DNA from: Giesbergeria sp.
Lineage (GTDB): Bacteria > Pseudomonadota > Gammaproteobacteria > Burkholderiales > Burkholderiaceae_C
DNA: 8,048 bases
Assembly: GCA_030690515.1 (NCBI GenBank)
Contig: JAUYGP010000219.1
Span: 1 to 8,048, forward strand
Reading direction: 5' to 3'
Shown: piece after piece, positions 1-4,927 of the stretch
Numbering within the stretch: the first letter of the stretch is position 1
Layout: every line of letters begins with the position of its first letter
Notes under the pieces: generated by a model
Databases searched by the model: none
Told to the model about the DNA's origin: nothing
Seen by the model: the letters and a program-made list of their open reading frames with translations, nothing else
Translations under genes and position numbers: made by a program

Positions 1-273
1 ACAGCCCTTGCACCAGTCGTCGCCGTGGCTGGTGGAGCAAATGGCGATGCGGGGGGTATCGGGCGGGGTGGCATACCAGTCCAGCCAGGCGGCCATGGCG
101 GCCGCGCTCATTTGCACTTCGTCAATGGCGGTGCTGCAGCAGTACACCAGGTCGGCATACACCTCGGCCAGCGCCAGCACGGGCGGGGCCAGCTTCACGC
201 CGTCGGGGCTGGGCGCCTTGGCGCGCCAGTGGTTGATGGCGGCTTCGATGTCGGTGATGTGAATGGCGGCCAT
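1..273 (-). CDS. DUF3717-type protein, N-terminal 91 residues (runs off the left edge)
   Basis: On the minus strand an ATG at 273-271 opens a frame that stays open for 91 codons to the window edge. The protein starts MAAIHITDIEAAINHWR and continues with a helical stretch (VLALAEVYADLVY, about residues 32-44). This resembles DUF3717, a small uncharacterised family known mostly from Burkholderiales. After residue 70 there is a cysteine cluster, ICSTSHGDDWCKGC (C79, C88, C91), that resembles the metal-binding-like pattern of DUF1289 proteins. In the DUF1289 proteins I know, another Cys sits four residues before the first of these; here residue 75 is Arg. No function is known. The start is well placed because the family match begins at the ATG, although no clear Shine-Dalgarno precedes it. 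It is divergent from the riboswitch-led terC gene. The C-terminus is outside the window. Confidence 0.6.
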   Translation of the reverse strand, partial: MAAIHITDIEAAINHWRAKAPSPDGVKLAPPVLALAEVYADLVYCCSTAIDEVQMSAAAMAAWLDWYATPPDTPRIAICSTSHGDDWCKGC

Positions 274-335
274 GGTAGGGCGATGATAGGGGCGCCGCAC
301 CCCTTTGCGCCGAGGCCCGGGGCGATGGCCCTGCA

Positions 336-364
336 CTGCACGCCGCGCAGGCTTGTGCTCTAAT
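336..364 (+). promoter_or_regulatory. Weak candidate promoter for the riboswitch transcript
   Basis: TCTAAT at 359-364 matches the sigma-70 -10 consensus at 5 of 6 positions. It would place the transcription start near 371, exactly at the 5' edge of the riboswitch aptamer. No good -35 is visible 16-18 bp upstream (CTGCAC at 336-341 is poor), so the call rests mainly on the position relative to the aptamer. Confidence 0.3.
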
Positions 365-371
365 TCCGACC

Positions 372-494
372 GAAGGGGAGTAGCTTGAACCCGCACAGCA
401 TGGCAGCGCGGGTATCGGCAGGTCGTCAACACGGTGCAACACGCACCCGGCCTGTCGGGGTCGTGCCACAGGGGCATGGCCGGGCAAGACCTTC
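372..494 (+). ncRNA. yybP-ykoY (manganese) riboswitch aptamer
   Basis: The leader of the TerC gene contains the hallmarks of the yybP-ykoY family. GAAGGGGAGTAG at 372-383 forms the 5' closing strand and first conserved loop. CGTCAACACGG at 424-434 lies in the variable middle. GGGCAAGACCTTC at 482-494 carries the second conserved loop and closing strand. GAAGG (372-376) pairs with CCTTC (490-494) to form P1. Family knowledge: these RNAs bind Mn2+ through the two conserved loops and switch on metal exporters and TerC/YjbE proteins. The expression platform (495-555) is not resolved. It has a short TGGG/CCCA hairpin (521-533) with no U-tract after it, so translational control of the start region (GAAAG at 546-550 just before the ATG) seems more likely than termination. 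That last step is inference. Confidence 0.88.
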
Positions 495-555
495 ACCCGC
501 CGCCGCATTGCACTGCGCGCTGGGTTCTGCCCACTTCTGCCTCTCGAAAGAATCC

Positions 556-1293
556 ATGGAACAGTTCATGACCCCCGAGTTCTGGGTCGCCGTCGGTCAG
601 ATCATCATGATCGACATTCTGCTCGGCGGGGACAACGCCGTCGTCATCGCCCTGGCCTGCCGCAAGCTGCCGCCGCACCAGCGCACCCGCGGTATTTTGT
701 GGGGCACGGCGGGCGCCATTGTGCTGCGCGTGGTGCTGATCTATTTCGCGCTCACGCTGCTGGCCATTCCTTTCCTCAAGCTGGTCGGCGCCGCGCTGCT
801 GGTGTGGATTGGCATCAAGCTTCTGGCCCCGGACCCGGACGACGCGCACGGCAACATCAACGCCAGCGACAAGCTGCTGGCCGCCATCAAGACCATCATC
901 GTGGCCGACCTGGTGATGAGCATCGACAACGTGATCGCCATCGCCGGTGCAGCCCAGGGCGCGGCCGACCACCACGAGATGCCGCTGGTCATCTTTGGCT
1001 TGGTGATCAGCATCCCCATCATCGTCTGGGGCAGCCAGCTGGTCATCAAACTGATGGACCGCTTCCCGTCCATCATCACCTTGGGCGGCATGCTGCTGGG
1101 CTGGATTGCGGGCACCATGCTGGTCTCCGACCCTGCCCTGGCCCGGCCCGAAACGCTGGACTGGATGCCCAAGATCGACCAGAGCAACGACGCCATCAAA
1201 TACGGCGCGGGCGTGGCGGGCGCACTGCTGGTGCTAGGCCTGGGCAAGTGGACGACTGCACGCCACCCAGCAAAGCCGCACGGCCCGGCCTGA
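556..1293 (+). CDS. TerC/YjbE-family integral membrane protein, probably Mn2+-responsive
   Basis: A 245-residue polytopic membrane protein. Two repeated acidic membrane motifs define the TerC superfamily: IDILLGGDNAVVIAL (D20, D26, N27) and VADLVMSIDNVIAIA (D118, D124, N125). The helix pattern continues with VIFGLVISIPIIVWG and LGGMLLGWIAG, and the tail ends in a hydrophobic helix (GVAGALLVLGLGKW) and a short basic C-terminus. Family knowledge: YjbE-type members commonly sit behind yybP-ykoY riboswitches, and relatives such as E. coli Alx are linked to manganese export or homeostasis. The riboswitch directly upstream supports that role here. I chose ATG 556 because it lies after the riboswitch, follows GAAAG at 5 nt, and begins the family-like sequence. 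The same frame is open upstream to 385, but that part would translate the aptamer. The holin-family gene follows after 36 bp and may be cotranscribed. Confidence 0.9.
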   Translation: MEQFMTPEFWVAVGQIIMIDILLGGDNAVVIALACRKLPPHQRTRGILWGTAGAIVLRVVLIYFALTLLAIPFLKLVGAALLVWIGIKLLAPDPDDAHGNINASDKLLAAIKTIIVADLVMSIDNVIAIAGAAQGAADHHEMPLVIFGLVISIPIIVWGSQLVIKLMDRFPSIITLGGMLLGWIAGTMLVSDPALARPETLDWMPKIDQSNDAIKYGAGVAGALLVLGLGKWTTARHPAKPHGPA

Positions 1294-1329
1294 ACCACAG
1301 CGCAGCGGGGCTTGCGCTATGCTGGTGCC

Positions 1330-1683
1330 ATGAAAATCCTCGTCAAATGGCTGCTCAGCGCCACCGCGTTGCTGCTGGTCGCCTATCTTTACAGTGGTGT
1401 GCAGGTGGAGAGCTTCACTTCCGCCCTGATCGCCGCCTTTGTCATCGGCCTGTTCAACGCGGTGCTGCGGCCCGTGCTGGTGATCCTGACGCTACCGGTC
1501 ACCATCGTCACGGTGGGGCTGTTCCTGTTTGTCATCAACGCGCTGATGTTCTGGGCCGCCGCCGGGGTACTGGGGGGCTTTCATGTCAGCGGTTTTGGCG
1601 CCGCGCTGCTGGGCTCGCTGATCTATTCGGTGCTGGGCATCCTCATCGAATCAGCGCTCGGCGGTCTGTTCGCGAAGAAGTGA
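1330..1683 (+). CDS. Phage holin family protein (four-TM small membrane protein)
   Basis: A 117-residue, almost entirely hydrophobic protein. It has four membrane segments: roughly residues 1-22 (after MKILVKW), 30-50 (LIAAFVIGLFNAVLRPVLVILTLP), 52-78 (VTIVTVGLFLFVINALMFWAAAG), and 88-112 (FGAALLGSLIYSVLGILIESALGG). The segment 'NAVLRPVLVILTLPVTIVTVG' is characteristic of the 4-TMS 'phage holin family IV' / PF04020 group. Despite the name, these are ordinary chromosomal genes of unknown function in many bacteria, and nothing here indicates a prophage. ATG 1330 is preferred over a TTG at 1312 because MKILVKW is the typical N-terminus. The gene follows terC by 36 bp on the same strand. Its last 33 bp overlap the 3' end of the convergent M48 protease gene. 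Confidence 0.82.
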   Translation: MKILVKWLLSATALLLVAYLYSGVQVESFTSALIAAFVIGLFNAVLRPVLVILTLPVTIVTVGLFLFVINALMFWAAAGVLGGFHVSGFGAALLGSLIYSVLGILIESALGGLFAKK

Positions 1684-3177
1684 CTCGACGGCGCGCAGCC
1701 GCGTGTCGATGATGGACGCCTCCACATGGTCGGCTGCGGTGCGGCTTTGGCGCGCCAGATCTTGCCCGGCCCGCAGGCGATCCACCGCTGCCGCGTAGTC
1801 GTAGCGGGCGGCATGGGCCTCGGCCTCGGCGCGCACCGCACGCAGCACCTGTCCCTGCGCCTGCCACACGCTGGCCAGCAACTGCCATGCCCCGGCATCC
1901 CGCGGGTGCAGCGCCACCCAAGTCTGCAGCTTGCCCGCCATGTCAGGAGCCGCCTGCGCTGGCGCCGGGCTGCGCAACAGGGCCTGCGCCCGCAGCAGCA
2001 GTTCGGGCCGCCCCGGCCCTGCGGGCACCAGGGCCAGTGCACGGGCCGCATCCCCAGCGGCCAGTTCTACCTCGGCTGCGAGCAGACGTACCTGGCGCCC
2101 AGCCAGCGCATCACCCTGCACAGCCTGCTGCAGGCGAGGCAGCAGCACCCGCGCGGCGGCGGCTTCACGCAACTGGCTGGCGGCCAGCACGGCGGCATAC
2201 AGCACAGCGGCTTGGCGCGCTGGGGGCAGGGCAGAAAAACCCACACCCTGCGGTTCGGCCTGCCACTGGCGCAGCACGTCCACACCAGGATTCGAGAGCA
2301 CGCGGGCGCGGGCTGCCAGCATGCCGTGCTCCAGTGTGGGGGCGGGCGGCGCGGCGCCGCCCGTGGGCAGGCGCGACTGCATGTCGGCCACGCGCTGCGT
2401 GGTCAGTGGGTGGCTGCGCAGGTAGGGCCAGGAGCCGTTGTCGTTGATGCGGTTGGCCTGCTGGAGCTTCTCGAACATGCCCACAAAGCCCTGCGGCGCA
2501 AAGCCTGCGGGCGCCATCAGACCAAAGCCCACTCGGTCAGCCTCACGCTCCATGTCGCGCGAGAAGTTGAGCTGGTTCTGCACCACCAGCGCCTGCCCGC
2601 CAATGGACAAGGCCTGCGCAGCGTTGGGGCTTTTGCTGGCGGCCAAGGCACCCAGAATCATGGCGCCGATCATCAGCGGCGTCTGGCGGTTTTGCTGTGC
2701 AATCAGGCGCGATATGTGGCGCTGCGTGACGTGGCTCAGTTCATGCGCCAGCACAGAGGCCAGTTCGTCGCGGCTACCCACCACGCCCAGCAGCCCCAGG
2801 TGCACGCCCAGATAGCCCCCAGGCAGCGCAAAGGCGTTGACCGTGCGGTCGCGCCCCAGCAACACCTCCCAGGCAAAACGCTCATCCAGTTCGGGTGACA
2901 GTTCGCCCCGCTCACGCGCCGCCGCCAGCAGCGCTTGCCAGAGCGTCTGCACATATTCCATGAGCACTGGGTCGTCGATGTAGTCCGGGTCGCGAAACAA
3001 CTGGCGGATGATGCCATCGCCCAGCCTGCGCTCGGCACTGGTCGTGATGTCGGCACCATCGCCCAGTGTGGGCAGGCTGGACTGGGCCGTAGCCGGTGCC
3101 ACGGCCAGCGATCCGGTCGCTACTAATAGTGAAGCTATCAACGCACGACCAGTAAGCGCTAGAGGCCGATTTTTCAT
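1651..3177 (-). CDS. bepA: BepA/YfgC-type periplasmic M48 metalloprotease with TPR-like C-terminus
   Basis: A 508-residue secreted zinc protease. Residues 1-31 form a signal peptide (basic MKNRPLALTGR, hydrophobic core, ATA-QS cleavage after about residue 31). The M48 domain follows. LAHELSHVTQRH gives zinc ligands H145 and H149 and catalytic E146. SRDMEREADRVG gives the third ligand E212. SHPLTTQR places H256 where BepA has its regulatory 'His switch'. NAFALPGGYLGVHLGLL (about 113-130) is the conserved strand before the helix. From about residue 290 the protein is Ala/Leu-rich and helical, with TPR-like pairs (WQLLASVWQAQGQVLRAV). Family knowledge: BepA degrades or promotes assembly of LptD and other outer-membrane proteins, acting with the BAM complex. 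The frame is open far upstream across the moaC shadow, but ATG 3177 is the start that gives a clean signal peptide. No strong Shine-Dalgarno is visible. The 5' end of the gene lies within a dispersed repeat (see that entry). Confidence 0.9.
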   Translation of the reverse strand: MKNRPLALTGRALIASLLVATGSLAVAPATAQSSLPTLGDGADITTSAERRLGDGIIRQLFRDPDYIDDPVLMEYVQTLWQALLAAARERGELSPELDERFAWEVLLGRDRTVNAFALPGGYLGVHLGLLGVVGSRDELASVLAHELSHVTQRHISRLIAQQNRQTPLMIGAMILGALAASKSPNAAQALSIGGQALVVQNQLNFSRDMEREADRVGFGLMAPAGFAPQGFVGMFEKLQQANRINDNGSWPYLRSHPLTTQRVADMQSRLPTGGAAPPAPTLEHGMLAARARVLSNPGVDVLRQWQAEPQGVGFSALPPARQAAVLYAAVLAASQLREAAAARVLLPRLQQAVQGDALAGRQVRLLAAEVELAAGDAARALALVPAGPGRPELLLRAQALLRSPAPAQAAPDMAGKLQTWVALHPRDAGAWQLLASVWQAQGQVLRAVRAEAEAHAARYDYAAAVDRLRAGQDLARQSRTAADHVEASIIDTRLRAVESLLREQTAER

Positions 3178-3192
3178 ATATTTTTGCCAAAA
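3120..3192. repeat. Dispersed Comamonadaceae-type repeat, copy 1 (inside the 5' end of bepA)
   Basis: The stretch contains AATAGT (3125-3130), GCTATCA, and the core GCGCTAGAGGCC (3156-3167), followed by an AT-rich tail ending in GCCAAAAA. The same ordered blocks recur at 5336-5397 (AATAGT, GCTACT, GCGTTAGAGGCC, AATTT, GCCAAAAA), with about 11 extra nt in the tail of this copy. I recognise the TAGCGCT...AGCGCTAGAGGCC pattern as a short palindromic repeat scattered through Acidovorax-like genomes. That recognition is from memory and not from a search. Here it overlaps the bepA start codon and encodes much of the signal peptide (MKNRPLALTGRALIASL). Confidence 0.6.
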
Positions 3193-3286
3193 AAGAGGGC
3201 GCTTTTTCAAAGCCTGCCGGGATCTGCCATGAACGTATGATGCCCTGACACGCCAAAGTTTCCGCTCCCTTCTTGCTGTAAGCACC

Positions 3287-3784
3287 ATGACCGCACTCAC
3301 CCACTTCGACGCCCAGGGCCAGGCCCATATGGTGGACGTCGCCGCAAAGGCCGCCACACACCGCATCGCCGTAGCAGGCGGGCGCATCGAAATGCTGCCC
3401 GCCACCCTGGCCCTGATTGAAGCGGGCAATGCCAAAAAGGGCGACGTACTGGGCATTGCCCGCATCGCCGGTATCCAGGCCGCCAAGAAAACCAGCGACC
3501 TGATCCCGCTGTGCCACCCGCTGGCACTCACCCGCGTCGCCCTGGACTTTGATGCTGCCAGCGCCCACCAGATCGGCGCCACGGGCATCTACTGCACCGC
3601 CACCGTAGAAACCGTGGGGCCGACGGGCGTGGAGATGGAGGCACTCACTGCCGTGCAGGTGGCCCTGCTCACCATTTACGACATGTGCAAGGCCGTGGAC
3701 CGCGGCATGTCCATCCACGATGTGCGCGTGCTGGAAAAGCACGGGGGCAAGTCGGGCAGTTTTGTGGCGGGTGCGACGGGCTGA
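3287..3784 (+). CDS. moaC: Cyclic pyranopterin monophosphate synthase MoaC
   Basis: A 165-residue protein, close to the 161 of E. coli MoaC and alignable with it end to end. It converts the GTP-derived 3',8-cyclo-GTP intermediate made by MoaA into cyclic pyranopterin monophosphate, the first stage of molybdenum cofactor synthesis, in the cytoplasm. Diagnostic segments are THFDAQGQAHMVDV at the N-terminus, KKGDVLGIARIAGIQAAKKTSDLIPLCHPL (K51 and H77 conserved), GPTGVEMEALTAV, and IYDMCKAVDRGM (D132 and K135, matching E. coli D128 and K131), then KHGGKSGSF. ATG 3287 matches the family N-terminus; the upstream Shine-Dalgarno is weak. It is divergent from bepA with a 109-bp gap. No other moa or moe genes are in the window, so it appears isolated from its pathway partners. 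Confidence 0.96.
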   Translation: MTALTHFDAQGQAHMVDVAAKAATHRIAVAGGRIEMLPATLALIEAGNAKKGDVLGIARIAGIQAAKKTSDLIPLCHPLALTRVALDFDAASAHQIGATGIYCTATVETVGPTGVEMEALTAVQVALLTIYDMCKAVDRGMSIHDVRVLEKHGGKSGSFVAGATG

Positions 3785-3820
3785 GTGCTTCTTGTACCCC
3801 ATCACGCACCACTGTTTTGA

Positions 3821-3861
3821 TTTTCAGTATAAAAGTTATGTTGCGAGATTTATACTGAAAA
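3821..3861 (+). promoter_or_regulatory. Perfect 13-bp inverted repeat over the probable promoter of the nucleotidyltransferase gene
   Basis: TTTTCAGTATAAA (3821-3833) and TTTATACTGAAAA (3849-3861) are exact reverse complements separated by 15 nt. TATACT at 3851-3856 in the right arm is a near-consensus -10 (5 of 6). If used, transcription would start at about 3863, the A of the ATG. The matching -35 window (3828-3833, TATAAA) falls in the left arm and is a poor match. Both arms would therefore cover RNA polymerase contacts, which fits an operator site. It could also fold as a hairpin, but no U-tract follows it, so it is unlikely to be a terminator for moaC. Confidence 0.6.
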
Positions 3862-3862
3862 A

Positions 3863-4837
3863 ATGCATTGGCACGAACTCAGCGATCTGCAGAAAAGGCA
3901 ATACATCGATGCCGAATCGGTGTTTATGGCCCTGCGCGACGCTGAAAAGACCGCGCAAACCGTGCGTGGCTCCATGCTCTGGCGCCAGGTCAGCGGCAAA
4001 ACGTACCTCATTCGAACCAATGCCGACAACTCGCAAAAGTCCCTCGGCCCACGCAATGCCGACACCGAGGCCATGTACGACAAGTTTATGGCGCGCAAGA
4101 AATTGTCGAGTGAGCGCGTGGCGGGCCTTCGCCAAGCCTTGCAATTGCACCAAAAACTCAACCGCGCGCACCGCGTAGGCCGCACGCCTGAGATCGTCGT
4201 GCAAATCCTCAACCAACTGCACAAATCCGGTGTCAGCGAGCATTTTCTTACCGTAGGCACGCACGCCCTGTTTGCCTTTGAGAGCGCATGTGGGGTGCGC
4301 TTTGCCGATGAGGCGACCACCACGCAGGACATCGACCTGCTGATGGATACGCAAAAGCACCTGCTGCTGGCCTCCACGCTGGAGGGGCAGAACGAATCTC
4401 TGCTGTCCACACTACAAAAAGTGGACGCCACGTTCGACCTGCGCGACGACCAGCTCTACACCGCCGTCAACGCCAGCGGTTTTGAAGTGGACGTGATCCG
4501 GCGCGTCGCCAAAGACCGCGACCCCCATCCGTTGCAAGTGACCTCTGCAGAGCGTGATTTTTGGGTGGTGCAGGTCGGCAATGGCGCACAAATGGCCTCT
4601 GCCGCTCGCTTTTCGCAAATGGTGGTATCGGCGTCTGGCCGCATGGCCCTCATGGGCACGCTGCACCCCATGGCCTTCAGCCGGCTCAAGCAGGCCCTGG
4701 CCAACAGCCCCACGCGCGATCCCTTGAAAAAATCGCGCGACGCCCTGCAAGCCCAGGCCGTGGTGCAACTGGTCGAAGAAATGCTGCCCCACCTGCTTGC
4801 CCCGCGCATCGATAATCCGGCCCATCCAGCATCTTGA
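3863..4837 (+). CDS. GSU2403-type nucleotidyltransferase-fold protein
   Basis: A 324-residue soluble protein. An N-terminal region (about 1-105) contains the YLIRTNADNSQKSLGPRNADTEAMYDKF stretch and a basic helix. The nucleotidyltransferase core follows: FLTVGTHALFAFESACGVRF (G132-T133, the nucleotide-binding GT/GS turn), then TTTQDIDLLMD (D156 and D158, the paired metal-binding acids), and a candidate third acid in GFEVDVIRR (E208/D210). The C-terminal 50 residues are helical (SRLKQALANSPTRDPLKKSRDALQAQ). This order fits the GSU2403 / NTP_transf_8-like group of DNA polymerase beta-fold proteins. Their substrate is not established to my knowledge. All core residues look intact, so it is probably active. 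ATG 3863 has no Shine-Dalgarno; the -10-like TATACT ends 7 nt before it, suggesting a leaderless mRNA. Its neighbours give no functional partner. Relatives of this fold act in toxin-antitoxin systems (AbiEii, MenT), but such a role here is speculation. Confidence 0.8.
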   Translation: MHWHELSDLQKRQYIDAESVFMALRDAEKTAQTVRGSMLWRQVSGKTYLIRTNADNSQKSLGPRNADTEAMYDKFMARKKLSSERVAGLRQALQLHQKLNRAHRVGRTPEIVVQILNQLHKSGVSEHFLTVGTHALFAFESACGVRFADEATTTQDIDLLMDTQKHLLLASTLEGQNESLLSTLQKVDATFDLRDDQLYTAVNASGFEVDVIRRVAKDRDPHPLQVTSAERDFWVVQVGNGAQMASAARFSQMVVSASGRMALMGTLHPMAFSRLKQALANSPTRDPLKKSRDALQAQAVVQLVEEMLPHLLAPRIDNPAHPAS

Positions 4838-4851
4838 AGCCCGGACATGCC

Positions 4852-4907
4852 TCCATTGAAAAATGGAATGCCTTGCCTGTGGCTACTCCCAAGCAATGGG
4901 GAGCTAG
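4852..4907. terminator. Two small hairpins between convergent genes
   Basis: TCCATT-GAAA-AATGGA (4852-4867) is a perfect 6-bp stem with a tetraloop. CTACTCCC...GGGAGCTAG (4883-4907) is an 8-bp stem with one bulge and an 8-nt loop. They lie in the 90-bp gap between the ends of the nucleotidyltransferase gene (plus) and the ligase gene (minus), where both transcripts should stop. Neither is followed directly by a classical U-tract on either strand; TTTTTT at 4924-4929 is 16 nt beyond the second stem. Termination is a positional inference. Confidence 0.35.
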
Positions 4908-4927
4908 CCATGATTTCCACGGGTTTT

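Noticed and set aside
385..555. N-terminal extension of the TerC frame
   Set aside because: It would translate the riboswitch aptamer, and the family-like sequence begins at ATG 556.
1299..1318. AGCGCA...TGCGCT hairpin between terC and the holin-family gene
   Set aside because: A 6-bp stem without a U-tract; not convincing as a terminator in GC-rich DNA.
1330..1683. Prophage signal from the 'phage holin' name
   Set aside because: The family is a common chromosomal membrane protein group and no phage genes, integrase or att sites are present.
699..1712. Long plus-strand open frame (337 codons) overlapping terC and the holin-family gene
   Set aside because: It is a different frame over two well-supported membrane protein genes, and its translation is low-complexity Arg/Gly/His/Ala typical of a GC-rich shadow.
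1726..2898. 390-codon plus-strand open frame
   Set aside because: Antisense to the M48 protease, Gln/His/Gly-rich with no recognisable domain, while the protease has full catalytic motifs.
3178..3286. Promoters for the divergent bepA and moaC genes
   Set aside because: I found no pair of -35/-10 boxes with acceptable match and spacing on either strand, so none is annotated.
3178..3588. N-terminal extension of the protease frame beyond ATG 3177
   Set aside because: The extension is antisense to moaC and would bury the clear signal peptide in the middle of the protein.
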